Positions 17,303 to 27,432 of a DNA stretch of 64,000 nucleotides are shown here, in pieces. The position numbers and the translations under genes were made by a program. The stretch comes from DASQUK01 sp963813485 (lineage in GTDB: Bacteria > Actinomycetota > Acidimicrobiia > Acidimicrobiales > VFJN01). Under the pieces are notes generated by a model. That model was not told the origin of the DNA, searched no databases, and saw only the letters and a list, made by a program, of their open reading frames with translations. How positions within the stretch are numbered: the stretch's first letter is position 1; the number at the start of each line of letters is the position of its first letter. The stretch spans positions 248,001 through 312,000 of the forward strand of contig CAWEZE010000013.1 of NCBI GenBank assembly GCA_963813485.1, read 5' to 3'.

Positions 17303-17560
17303 TCAGGGGCAACTGTCGGATTCGAAGCGCTGGGCTTCGTCGTCGCCCTCGAACTGGCCGCACACCTCGTGCTCACCGTCCAGGCAGCCGCCCTCGGGCT
17401 CCTCGACGAACTGGCCCGCCGTGAAGCCCGGGTGGGCTGCCACGGTCTCGGGGACGACCACGCAATATTGCGCGCCCGACGACTCGGACCGCATGCCGGC
17501 TATGCAGCCGCCCAAGAACAGGGCGACACCACCGGCTGCCAGCCATCTGCCGTCCATCAC
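17303..17560 (-). CDS. Putative small lipoprotein
   Basis: An 85-residue protein with a short charged start, a hydrophobic core (WLAAGGVALFLGG) and the lipobox LGGC at about residue 19, so the mature form would be a lipid-anchored peptide of about 67 residues. Four more cysteines (CVVV, GGC, VCG and SCP) could form disulfides. No family recognised. It is convergent with trpS, 14 nt away. Confidence 0.6.
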   Translation of the reverse strand: MMDGRWLAAGGVALFLGGCIAGMRSESSGAQYCVVVPETVAAHPGFTAGQFVEEPEGGCLDGEHEVCGQFEGDDEAQRFESDSCP

Positions 17561-17647
17561 TCACCCTCCCACGAATGCCGCCCCTGACCAGGACGGAACG
17601 ACGTCCTTGTATCACTCAACGAACGGTGCTGCCGTTCGTCGGCTGGG

Positions 17648-18172
17648 TCAGTCGTCGTCGGCCGCCTTCAGCGCCGCCCCGACCGCCGCGTCGACCGTCC
17701 ATCGTTCGGCTGGTAGATGGTGCTGGCGGGCCCAGGCGATCGTGAGGGTGTCGCTACCGGCGGCGACGAGCAGATCGGCGCCGATCTCGTCGTGGCAGAG
17801 GTAGCGGCCGACCCGGCCGACCAGCCCTTCCCGCCCACGCCACTGCCGGGCCGCCTCGTGCCCCCCGACCATGCCGGCCACGGTCGCGGCCACGCGCCGG
17901 ACGGGGCCGAAGCCGCTCTCGATCTTGCCCACGTCGTGAAGCAGCGCCGCCGCCAGCACCGGACGGTTTGCCGCAGGGCCCAGCGCGGCGTCCACGCGGC
18001 GGCCGACGGCGACTGCATGGCGCCGGTCCGGCGAGCTCATCCGTCGCCAGAGGCCGGCCTCGCCGGGCGTCATCCGGCCAACCGCCCAGGCCTCGTCTGC
18101 TGGCGACGGCCCAGCGGGCCCGAGCGATCCGAAGAACCGACGAACCAGGTGGCCGAGATGGCGCGCGTGCAC
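17648..18172 (-). CDS. HD-domain protein
   Basis: A 174-residue protein with the HD metal-binding motif in LLHDVGKIESG (about 78-88), an upstream histidine in RRHAVAVG, and further histidines (GGHEAARQW, LCHDEIGADLL) giving an HD-phosphohydrolase pattern. Substrate unknown. The GTG start lies directly after the TGA of the TraR/DksA-type gene, so the two are probably cotranslated. Confidence 0.85.
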   Translation of the reverse strand: MHARHLGHLVRRFFGSLGPAGPSPADEAWAVGRMTPGEAGLWRRMSSPDRRHAVAVGRRVDAALGPAANRPVLAAALLHDVGKIESGFGPVRRVAATVAGMVGGHEAARQWRGREGLVGRVGRYLCHDEIGADLLVAAGSDTLTIAWARQHHLPAERWTVDAAVGAALKAADDD

Positions 18173-18499
18173 TCAGGCGTGATTCACGCAGAAACGCGTT
18201 GCCGGGATGGCCTCGAGCCGCGCCTCGGCGATCTGCTCGCCACAGCGCTCACACAGCCCGTACTTGCCCTGGTCGAACTTGGCCAGGGCACGCTCCACCT
18301 CGTCGAGCTGCTCGTTGAGCTGGTTGAGCAGCGCCATGTTCTCGCCCAACTCGGCGGCCACCTGGCCGGAGTCGGCGAAGTTCTCGTCGTACGACAGCGT
18401 TCCCCCGCCGCTGTCGAGAGTCGAGATCTGAGCTCGAAGCCGGGCGCGCTCGCTCTCGAGTTGCTCTCGGAGGCTGGACAGCAGCGTCTGGTCGGGCAT
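18173..18499 (-). CDS. TraR/DksA-type C4 zinc-finger protein
   Basis: A 108-residue protein with a long coiled-coil (about 8-70, LLSSLREQLESERARLRAQI and so on) and a C-terminal CERCGEQI...FC zinc finger (CxxC plus a final Cys). Such proteins reach through the RNA polymerase secondary channel or act as general regulators. ATG at 18499 is chosen because TAGCCT lies 7 nt upstream; a longer reading adds eight residues over the promoter. The final pair is C...H rather than C...C. Confidence 0.88.
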   Translation of the reverse strand: MPDQTLLSSLREQLESERARLRAQISTLDSGGGTLSYDENFADSGQVAAELGENMALLNQLNEQLDEVERALAKFDQGKYGLCERCGEQIAEARLEAIPATRFCVNHA

Positions 18500-19182
18500 C
18501 ACGCCAAGGCTACCGGACCGCACCCATACTGGTGGCCGGTGGGGATTTCCCTACCGAGGCGACGCCGGGATGTCGGATGGGCCGCCGCTCGCGTTGGTTC
18601 GACCGCCGCGCTCGAGCCGCGCTCCATGCCCGGCTTCCACTTGATGCTGCAACCCACGCTCGGCCGCTGGTCACCAGCCACGGGTTCGCCCGCCAGCACG
18701 GCTCGGACGGCAGCGCCGAGGTCGGCACCGGTGACGGGCACTCCGTTGGAGGGCCGGCTGCCGTCCATCTGCCCCCGATAGGCGAGCGCGCGATCCCGAT
18801 CGAACAGGAAGAAGTCGGGCGTGCAGGCCGCACCGTAGGCGGCGGCGACCCGTTGGGACTCGTCGTACAGGTAGGGGAAGGTCCACGAGTGCCGGGCCGC
18901 AAACGCAGGCATCAGGTCGGGTGCGTCCTCGGGGTAGGCGTCGACGTCGTTGGGGTTGATGCCGAGGACGGCCAGCCCCTCGGCCATCCATTCGGCGGAC
19001 AAGCGACCCAGGCCGTCGGCCACGTGCTTCACATAGGGACAGTGGTTGCACAGGTATACGACCAGCAGGCCGGCGGCATCGGCGACGTCGGCGGGCCCGT
19101 GCAGCGAGCCGTCCGGCGCCGGGAGGCGGAAGTCGGGCGCGTGCGTGCCGAGCGGGAGCATGGAGGAGGGTGTAGCGACCAT
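18499..19182 (-). CDS. Thioredoxin-like (peroxiredoxin-type) protein
   Basis: A 227-residue protein of the AhpC/TSA-thioredoxin fold. The redox site reads YLCNHCPYVKHV (CxxC), with GINPNDVDAYPEDAP and TPDFFLFDRD following; QRPSVGCSIKWKPG near residue 185 is the normal family ending. About 35 more residues follow, overlapping the promoter of the next gene. Likely a thiol-disulfide or peroxide-reducing enzyme. Its TGA overlaps the next ATG as TGATG. Confidence 0.87.
   Translation of the reverse strand: MVATPSSMLPLGTHAPDFRLPAPDGSLHGPADVADAAGLLVVYLCNHCPYVKHVADGLGRLSAEWMAEGLAVLGINPNDVDAYPEDAPDLMPAFAARHSWTFPYLYDESQRVAAAYGAACTPDFFLFDRDRALAYRGQMDGSRPSNGVPVTGADLGAAVRAVLAGEPVAGDQRPSVGCSIKWKPGMERGSSAAVEPTRAAAHPTSRRRLGREIPTGHQYGCGPVALA
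18507..18512 (-). promoter_or_regulatory. Candidate leaderless -10 element (TAGCCT)
   Basis: TAGCCT ends 7 nt before the ATG of the TraR/DksA-type gene, inside the end of the thioredoxin-like gene, giving an internal promoter. Confidence 0.45.
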
Positions 19183-19228
19183 GGCCCCAGCATGGCGTCC
19201 CTGGCGACCGGAGAGAACCCCGGACCGG

Positions 19229-20239
19229 TCAGCGCACCGCCCGGGGATGGGCCGCCCGGTAGGCGGCGAACAGCCGCTCGGTCGAAACCTTCGTGTAGAC
19301 CTGCGTGGTGCTCACCGACGCGTGCCCGAGCATCTCCTGGACCGCCCTGATGTCGGCGCCATGGTCGAGCATGTGCGTGGCGCACGAATGCCGCAGCACA
19401 TGGGGCGTGAGCTTGCCGTCGAGGCCCGCGACCGTGCCCCAGTGCCGAACCACGAGCCAGGCGCCCTGGCGGGTGAGGCGGCCGCCCCGGCGGTTGAGGA
19501 AGACGGCGTCAGCGTCGCCCCGGCGCTTCCACTGCTCCGGGACCAGCGCCGGCCGGCCGCCCGGGCCCAGCCAGTCCACGAGTGCGGCGACGGCGTGACG
19601 ACCGACCGGCACGACCCGCTCCTTCGATCCCTTGCCGAACGCTCGCAGTAGTGCCGACTCGAGGTCGATATCACCGAGCCGCAGGCCCACCAGCTCCGAG
19701 ATCCGCAGCCCGGTCCCGTAGAGCACCTCGAGGATGGCCCGGTCGCGCCGGACCACGGCGTCGTCGACACGTGTCCCGCTCCCAGGGCCCGAGCGGCCGT
19801 GGGAGCGGGAGTGATGTCTCGGGCCGACCACGCCGGCCAGGAGGGCTTCGACCTCCGGCTCCGACAGGGCCTTTGGAAGTCCGGCGGGGACCCGCGGCGC
19901 CTCGACGTCGGCGCCGGCGTCGCTCGGGATCTGTCCCTCTTCGGCCAGGAACCGGTGCAGCGACCGGGCCGCCACCACGGCCCGCGCCACCGTGGCCGGT
20001 GCCAGCCCCTCGTGACGGAGGTGTCCGACGTACGCCTCGACGTCGGGCTCGCGCACGGTGTCCAGCGCCAGTCCCCGGGCGCGCAGCCATGCGCACCAGC
20101 GCCGGGCGTCGCGGCGGTAGGCCTCGAGCGTGGATGCCGCCCGACCCTTCTCCGTCGCGAGCCACGACAGCCACTCCTCGACCTCGAGCGGAAGCAGGTC
20201 GGCATCGTCCGCCATGTCGGTGATCGCAGCATCTGCCAT
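19229..20239 (-). CDS. xerD: Tyrosine recombinase XerD, with repeat-derived insert
   Basis: Site-specific recombinase (336 residues) resolving chromosome dimers at dif. The N-terminal SAM-like domain (EEWLSWLATEKGRAASTLEAY) and the catalytic domain are complete: GLRISELVGL (Arg), HVLRHSCATHML (H-x-x-R), LGHASVSTTQVYTKV (His and Tyr nucleophile). Between VEALLAGVV and RDRAILEVLYGTGLR lies an extra segment (about residues 139-160, HHSRSHGRSGPGSGTR) absent from normal XerD. Its DNA is a palindromic R1 fragment. The segment sits in a linker and keeps the frame, so activity may survive. Confidence 0.92.
   Translation of the reverse strand: MADAAITDMADDADLLPLEVEEWLSWLATEKGRAASTLEAYRRDARRWCAWLRARGLALDTVREPDVEAYVGHLRHEGLAPATVARAVVAARSLHRFLAEEGQIPSDAGADVEAPRVPAGLPKALSEPEVEALLAGVVGPRHHSRSHGRSGPGSGTRVDDAVVRRDRAILEVLYGTGLRISELVGLRLGDIDLESALLRAFGKGSKERVVPVGRHAVAALVDWLGPGGRPALVPEQWKRRGDADAVFLNRRGGRLTRQGAWLVVRHWGTVAGLDGKLTPHVLRHSCATHMLDHGADIRAVQEMLGHASVSTTQVYTKVSTERLFAAYRAAHPRAVR
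19774..19811. repeat. R1 fragment inserted in xerD, palindromic
   Basis: The arms TCCCGCTCCCA (19774-19784) and TGGGAGCGGGA (19800-19810) are perfect inverted repeats around a 15-nt loop. The + strand at 19786-19811 is identical over 26 bp to the minus-strand R1 copy at 13790-13815, so it lies in the opposite orientation relative to its host gene. Confidence 0.75.
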
Positions 20240-20271
20240 GGCCGACGCAACGGTACGGCGCCGACCGGCAC

Positions 20272-20277
20272 TAACGT
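20272..20277 (+). promoter_or_regulatory. Candidate leaderless -10 element (TAACGT)
   Basis: TAACGT ends 7 nt before the GTG start of the FmdB-type gene; no Shine-Dalgarno sequence is present. Confidence 0.45.
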
Positions 20278-20284
20278 TGCACCC

Positions 20285-20497
20285 GTGCCGCTCTACGACT
20301 TCCGCTGCCGCACCTGCGGTGAGACGTTCGAGCTGCGCCGATCGATGGCAGAGGCCGACGTACCGGCGCCGTGCCCGGCGGGTCACCACGACACGGTCAA
20401 ATTGTTGCCGCTGGTGACGGTCGGCGGGAGGGCATCGGCCACCGCCGCATCCGCGGCGACCGGCGGCTGCTGCGGCGGGGCGTGCGGGTGCGGCTAG
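20285..20497 (+). CDS. FmdB-family small zinc-ribbon protein
   Basis: A 70-residue protein starting VPLYDFRCRTCGETFE, the FmdB regulatory-protein signature with a CxxC knuckle. The second knuckle is CPAGH rather than CPxC, so one ligand may be histidine. The tail GGCCGGACGCG is Cys/Gly-rich. Function not firmly known; proposed regulatory or ribosome-associated roles exist for the family. Its stop overlaps the convergent nudix stop at CTAG. Confidence 0.85.
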   Translation: MPLYDFRCRTCGETFELRRSMAEADVPAPCPAGHHDTVKLLPLVTVGGRASATAASAATGGCCGGACGCG

Positions 20498-21045
20498 GAC
20501 TCGCTGCCCGGTAGGCGCCGCCGCGCCAGGGTGAGCAGCGCGACCACAGTCTTGGCGTCGGTGATGCGGCCGTCGTCGACCATCGCCAGCGCGGTGTCGA
20601 ACGGCACCCGCTCCACGTGCATGTGTTGTTCCTCGGCCTCCTGGCGATCGTCGGGCACCTCGCTCAGCTCGGTTGCCAGGTAGATCACCACCCCCTCGTC
20701 GGAGAAGCCGACCGAGTTGTGGAAGCGCGCCACGTATTCGAGCCGCCCGGCCCGAAGTCCGACCTCCTCGGCGAGCTCGCGCTGGGCCGTCTCCTCGGTG
20801 GGCTCGTCGGCCACGTCGCGCATGCCGGCGGGGATCTCCCACATGGCGCCGCCCACGGCCACGCGGAACTGGTGGACGAGCGTGACCGTGCCGTCCTCGT
20901 GGAGCGGCACCATGGCCACGGCGCCGGGGTGATGGACGATCTCGCGCTCGAAACGATCGCCATCCGGTCCCTCGACTTCGACGATGGCGACGCTGATCCG
21001 GCGCCCCCGCCACGCGGGTCGCTCCCCCACGATCCGGAACGTCAC
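20494..21045 (-). CDS. NUDIX hydrolase (ADP-ribose pyrophosphatase type)
   Basis: A 183-residue protein with the Nudix box from GMRDVADEPTEETAQ into RELAEEVGL, complete in its REx2EE core though with one extra residue in the first spacer. EIPAG before it and the ADP-ribose-binding GFSDEGVVIYLA after it match ADPR pyrophosphatases (Rv1700 in M. tuberculosis occupies the same place). GTG at 21045 lies 17 nt after pyrG. Confidence 0.92.
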   Translation of the reverse strand: MTFRIVGERPAWRGRRISVAIVEVEGPDGDRFEREIVHHPGAVAMVPLHEDGTVTLVHQFRVAVGGAMWEIPAGMRDVADEPTEETAQRELAEEVGLRAGRLEYVARFHNSVGFSDEGVVIYLATELSEVPDDRQEAEEQHMHVERVPFDTALAMVDDGRITDAKTVVALLTLARRRLPGSES

Positions 21046-21062
21046 GATGGGCTCGAGAGGTG

Positions 21063-22718
<1,656 letters not shown>

Positions 22719-22726
22719 GGGCTCAC

Positions 22727-22732
22727 AGCATA
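22727..22732 (-). promoter_or_regulatory. Candidate leaderless -10 element of pyrG (TATGCT)
   Basis: TATGCT ends 8 nt before the pyrG GTG. The 115-nt spacer up to the next gene holds no other signal I can support. Confidence 0.5.
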
Positions 22733-22833
22733 ACCCGGCGGTTCGCCAACGCCGGGGACCAAAGATTGTCCAGGCCGGCGAGGCCATTGGTTCCGCGACC
22801 TCGGGACGCCAAGCGTGACGACCCGCCGAGCCC

Positions 22834-23673
22834 TCAGTAAGGCAGGCGGCCCCAGCGGTCGGCGGCCCGCAACGGCGGTGCCGCGGCAATCACCCGGCTG
22901 AACGAAACCCACTCGCTGGCAAGGTTGAGCGCGGCCACGAGCACCAGCACGACCGTCCGCACGCCGGGCGAGCAGGTGATGACCACGCCCATGCCGAGCA
23001 CCGCCCCCAGCACGTTGGCGCCGGCGTCGCCCAGCATGAGCCGCTCCCGCAGGTCGGCGGTCAGCAGGCCGGCCCCCGCCCCCACGGCCAGCGCCACACC
23101 CGCCAGCCCGCGCTCCGCCCCCACCGCCAGGACGAGGACGACGAACACCACCAGCGTCACCTTGATCGTCCGCCCGGGGGCCCGGTCGAACAGGTTGCCG
23201 AGGTTGGCCGCCAGCGCGACCAGCGCGCCGTCGGCCAGGATCCGGCCGATCGAGTCGGGCTCCCGCGTCGCCACCACCACGACCGCCACCGCCGCCCCAC
23301 CGAACAGCTTGATCGCTCCAGTGGTCAGCCGGCCCTCGGCCAGCGCGCGCAGGTGCGCTGCGAAGCCACCGCTCTCGCCGGCGCCGCCGAGATCGTCGAG
23401 CAGTCCCAGGAGGCCGAACCCGAGCGCCGTGAACGTCGTGAGCCGCAGGCCGGCGACGGCGGCGGCGTCGGGTTCGGCGCCGGCGGCGGCGACCACCGCC
23501 ACGACGGCGTCCGTCGCCAGCACCACCAGGGCGACGATGATCCCCACTGCGGTCGGCAGGGACCGGCCACGGAAGTTCTCACGCTGGAACACGGCGCCAC
23601 CGAACGTCGCCGCGGAGAGGACCCACAACGCGGCGGCGGCCAACAAGCCCAGCACGAACGCGCCCGCGACCAC
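22834..23673 (-). CDS. MraY/WecA-like glycosyl-phosphate transferase homologue
   Basis: A 279-residue polytopic membrane protein with about nine hydrophobic segments. It has family landmarks NFRGRSLPTAVGI, GLLGLLDDLGG (Asp pair), KLFGG, NLFDRAPGRTIK and LMLGDAGANVLGA. Such enzymes transfer a sugar phosphate to a polyprenyl phosphate. The C-terminal HIHH-type motif of true MraY is missing and the protein is short, so it is a divergent member, perhaps for a wall polymer. It lies 1 nt after the HTTM gene. Confidence 0.75.
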   Translation of the reverse strand: MVAGAFVLGLLAAAALWVLSAATFGGAVFQRENFRGRSLPTAVGIIVALVVLATDAVVAVVAAAGAEPDAAAVAGLRLTTFTALGFGLLGLLDDLGGAGESGGFAAHLRALAEGRLTTGAIKLFGGAAVAVVVVATREPDSIGRILADGALVALAANLGNLFDRAPGRTIKVTLVVFVVLVLAVGAERGLAGVALAVGAGAGLLTADLRERLMLGDAGANVLGAVLGMGVVITCSPGVRTVVLVLVAALNLASEWVSFSRVIAAAPPLRAADRWGRLPY

Positions 23674-23674
23674 C

Positions 23675-24577
23675 TCAGGCCCCCGGCACCGGCAGAGTTG
23701 TGCTGGCTTCCCTCACGTCGACATCGCCGCGTGAGAGACGCCTGACGCGCCGGGCCACGGCGGGCCAGTCAATGAACAGCAGCAAGACCGTCGCCGCCCA
23801 AGCCCAGTAGTCGAGGCCCAGCACGAACCACGTTGTCACGTGCAGGAATACCGCCGCCAAGGCGTACCAGGCCTGCAGGCGCCGCACGACCAGTACCACC
23901 GGAAAGCTGATCTCGAGGCCGAAGATGAACGCACCCGAGGCCTTGGCCGCCCACAGGTGCTCGCCCACCCAGCGGGCCATACCCTCCCATTGGGCCTCGC
24001 CGATGCTCGGCCCCCACAGCATGACGTAGCGCATGTTGTCGCCGAGGACCCAGTCGATCCCCGAGCGCCGCAGCTTGTGGTACCCGGCGAAGAAATAGAC
24101 GAGTGCGGTGATGACCATCGCCACGCGGATCGGCCAGCCGTAGCGGTGACGGGCAACCCGGTCGCGGACGTCGACCGCCACCGGCGCAAGCAGGAAGGGT
24201 GCCGACGCCCATAGCAGCAACAGGTCGTTGTGCAGCACCTTGCCTCGGCTGCCCCGCAATCCCGCCAGTACCAGGTAGCAGAGCCAGGCGACAGCGAAGG
24301 CGAGCCGGGGATTGCGTCTCAGCACGGCGGCGACCGCCGCCAACGCGCCCACGACCTGGATGCCGACGATCACCTCGGCGGACGGCATCCGGTCGAGCCA
24401 GCCGAGGATCGGCACCGGGTCGACCAGCGCCGACGGCGTGTCCGCGAGCTGGCGGTAGGAGCCGAGCACGATGCGCAGGCCGATCAGCGCCGACAGCCCG
24501 GCGTACACGACCACCAGGCGCGACGCGGTCTCTGGCCCCCACAGGGCGTCGTCGACCCAGCGGCGCAGCCGCGTCAC
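23675..24577 (-). CDS. HTTM-domain membrane protein
   Basis: A 300-residue membrane protein with several helices and motifs of the HTTM family (related to the vitamin K-dependent gamma-carboxylase fold): GSRGKVLHNDLLLLWAS, ALVYFFAGYHKLRRSGIDWV, GLEISFPVVLV and HVTTWFVLG. The GTG start overlaps the upstream stop (GTGA), tying it to the small membrane-anchored protein encoded before it. Enzymatic activity is unproven for this group. Confidence 0.8.
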   Translation of the reverse strand: MTRLRRWVDDALWGPETASRLVVVYAGLSALIGLRIVLGSYRQLADTPSALVDPVPILGWLDRMPSAEVIVGIQVVGALAAVAAVLRRNPRLAFAVAWLCYLVLAGLRGSRGKVLHNDLLLLWASAPFLLAPVAVDVRDRVARHRYGWPIRVAMVITALVYFFAGYHKLRRSGIDWVLGDNMRYVMLWGPSIGEAQWEGMARWVGEHLWAAKASGAFIFGLEISFPVVLVVRRLQAWYALAAVFLHVTTWFVLGLDYWAWAATVLLLFIDWPAVARRVRRLSRGDVDVREASTTLPVPGA

Positions 24578-25050
24578 GTGCCCGCGCCCTCGAGGTCGGC
24601 GGGCCTGCACGTGTGGATGACCTCGAGGTCGTCGACGACGGCCCACTCGCCGTCGCGCTCCTCGAGCCGCGCACGGTCCCGGGCGATGCGCAGCTCGGCG
24701 GTGGCCGGTTCGACGTCGACGACGGCGCCTAACAACGCCGCGCACACGGCCTGGCGCCGCTCCGTCGAGGCACCCGGCAGGTCCGCCATCGGCCATTCGG
24801 CGTGCCGGTAGCGGAGCGGCAGCTCCTCGACGTCGACCAGCCGGGACGACCCGTCGTCGTCCACGGCCTCCAACACCCAGAGGGTCTGGGTCTCGTCCCG
24901 CGCCAGCGAGAACAACCGCCAACCCGTCAGCGGCCAGGCGTCGAAGCCGACCAGCCCGGGCACCAGCAGGAGCACGAACAGCACGCCCACCAGCCAGCGC
25001 GCGGAGCGCGGCACGGCGTCCCGATCGACGTCGGCGGGTGCAGCGCTCAA
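24574..25050 (-). CDS. Membrane-anchored partner of the HTTM protein (unknown)
   Basis: A 158-residue protein with one N-terminal transmembrane helix (about 19-36, WLVGVLFVLLLVPGLV) and a soluble exported or cytoplasmic domain with no family I recognise. It begins with TTG overlapping the previous stop and ends overlapping the HTTM start, so the three genes are translationally linked. It contains FDAWPLTGWRLFS and a conserved-looking ELPLRYRHAEW. Confidence 0.7.
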   Translation of the reverse strand: MSAAPADVDRDAVPRSARWLVGVLFVLLLVPGLVGFDAWPLTGWRLFSLARDETQTLWVLEAVDDDGSSRLVDVEELPLRYRHAEWPMADLPGASTERRQAVCAALLGAVVDVEPATAELRIARDRARLEERDGEWAVVDDLEVIHTCRPADLEGAGT

Positions 25051-27432
25051 TTGCGTCGACTCCCGGCGCGCGGCACCGGCTCCGGCTCCGGCTCCGCAGG
25101 TGGCGGCTCGGGCACCGGCTCCACGTCGACTCGGCCTATGGCGCCGTCAGCGGGTGTGGGCGAGCGCCCGGCGCGGTCGCGCTCCAGCACGAGCACAGCC
25201 AACGCGGTGGCCAACACCATCAGCGTGACCCCCCCGACGATGGCGCCGGAGTCGTTCACGGCACTGCCCAGCAAGGCCGCCAGGTAGGCGGCCACCAGCC
25301 CCGCCTGCAGGGTGGGGATGTTGCGGCGCAGCCCGTCGAGGGGACGCCCCGGATAGCGCGCCAGGAAGACGATGAAGGCGATCGCCACCGGGATGGCCGC
25401 GACCCAGAACGACGACGTCGTGACCCGCAGGTTGGCCAGCAGCTTGCGTTCCACGACGTCGATGAGCGGCTGGATGCCCTCGTCGCCCACCCGTTCGAAC
25501 AGGCGGCCGAGGTGGGCGCGCTCGCCCTCGGGCCGGGCCAGGTCCAGCAAACCGAAGCCGACCACCGCCGCCATGGTCAGCAACGCCGGCGATCAGCAGG
25601 CTCCGCCAGCGGATGCGGCCCTGGTACACCAGGACCGCGAACACCAGGATCGTCGGCGTGAACGCAAGGATGCCGCCCACGTCCGAGCCCCAGATCGGCA
25701 AGCCGATCACCACTAGCAGAGCCACCAGGAGCGCCACCGCCTGGAGTCGACGCCGGCGGGCCGGAAGCAGCCCTGCGACGAACGCGGCCAGCAAGCAGGA
25801 GGCGGCCGCCACCTGGCCAAACGAGTAGTTGCTGATGCCGTAGAGCCGGGAGTTGCCCGTCGGCGAGTACCCGAACGCGGCGCTCAGGCTCAGGTTGGAC
25901 CCGGTCATGACGTCGAGCACCGGCACCAACAGGACGAGGGCCAGCACGACCACCAGGGCCAAGCGCGGCCGCCGCCAGCGCCGCGCGGCGGCCGTGGCCG
26001 CGCCGGCAACGGCCACCGCGCCGATCAGCACGAACGCCCAATAGAAGCCGATGCCGAGGTCCTCCAGCGGAAACCCCCGTGCCAGGTACGACAACGGCAG
26101 GATCGCCAGGTCGGCCAGCGCCACGAACGTCACCGCCTGGCTCACCCTGGGCCAACCGCCGCGGGCGATCACAACCACGGCGGCCGCGCACACTGCGGTC
26201 ATCAACACGACGACGACAAGGGTCGTGGGGAACAGCAGCTTCTCCCGGAACCGGGAGGCGGCGTTGTTGGCCACCAGGGTGTCCACCCGGTCGTCGAGCG
26301 AGGTCTCCGACCGCACGACTTCGGCCGGCCGGCCTTCCATCCCGTTGGGGCGCTCGATGTCCAGCACGTCGAGCACCGTGGGTGCCACGTCGACCAGGGT
26401 GAGGAAGCCGGACCGTTGCGTCGACGCCGAGCGCAGGTAGCCGGCCCCGCCGTCGGGAACCTGCAGCGCGGACACCGTGAGGTCGCGGTCGCCGGGCAGG
26501 TTGTACGGGCCGACCATCAGCACCGCGTCCCGCTCGCGATCGATCGACGACACGAGGCTGCCGACCAGCGAGTCGGTGTCGGCAAGCGCCTGAGCCCGTA
26601 GCTGTTCGTACCGGGCCGCATCGACGCGGTCTCGGTAGCGCATCGTGCGGGCAAGATCGGACGCCTCGACCAGCACCATCCCCCCGTCGTGCCCTCCAGG
26701 GGCCCGCCACGCGTCCTGGAACGCGGCCATGACCTGATCGTTGTCGAGCCGCTTGCCGAACGGCCGCGAGGGATCGCTCGCCAGCAGATCGTCGCCCAAC
26801 TCTCCTGCGGGAACGACGCCCTCGCCGGTCACCGCCGCCAGGCCGACCTGCCGCTCGTACGAGGGCCCGACCGTGTCGCTGCCGTCGGCGTTGCCGATGG
26901 CGACCACCCCGCGGCCGGCGTCGTCCAGCGTCTCGGCCAAGAGCCCCAACTCGGCGTCGTAGGGCTCGTCGGCATTGACGCGCTCGAGCGTCGGCCATGC
27001 CAGGGAGACGTACGTGCCGTCGGGCTCGGTGCCGGTCCGCCGCTCGAAGATCTCGCCCGCGGTCGATCCCGCGGACTGCTCGTCGACGGCGAGTTGTTGG
27101 CCATCCACCAGCGGATCGGACGTGGCCCGCGTCCCGGCCGAGATCGTCAGGTAGGCGGCCCCCGGTGTGGACCGGGCCGACACGCCCCGCGGTGCCATGG
27201 CGGCCAGCGCGGCGCCGTCGAGGAAAGCTTCGATGTTGGGGAGGTCGTGGTCCCGGATCTCGGCCCAGGTGAGCCCCGGCAGCGAGATCACCAGGATCCG
27301 CTGGTCGCGCCCCTGCGCCCCCGCCGGCGCCGCGGGGAGGCAGGCGACCAGCGCCACACCGGCCAGGACCAAGGCGCAGGCGAGTCTTCGACGCGCTCCG
27401 ACCCGACTCGGCCGCGTAGGCGTCGATGTCAT
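25047..27432 (-). pseudogene. Phosphatase-like polytopic membrane protein, paralogue 2, frameshifted
   Basis: About 795 residues if repaired. Signal peptide at 15-40, an extracytoplasmic alkaline-phosphatase-like domain (ILVISLPGLTWAEI, LTISAGTRA, ADGSDTVG, LVEASDLARTM, VAPTVLDVLDIERPNGMEGRP), then about ten membrane helices. The frame breaks near 25580 after RWRSLLIAGVA and continues in another frame as LTMAAVVGFGLLDLARPE, matching the paralogue at 27429-29642 without a gap. One extra base explains it. The usual first metal-ligand Asp of the fold is absent (SLPG instead of a DG motif). ATG overlaps the stop of paralogue 1. Confidence 0.75.

Noticed and set aside
17303..17560. The small lipoprotein as a shadow of another gene
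   Set aside because: No gene overlaps it, and its signal peptide and lipobox are coherent, so it was kept as a gene.
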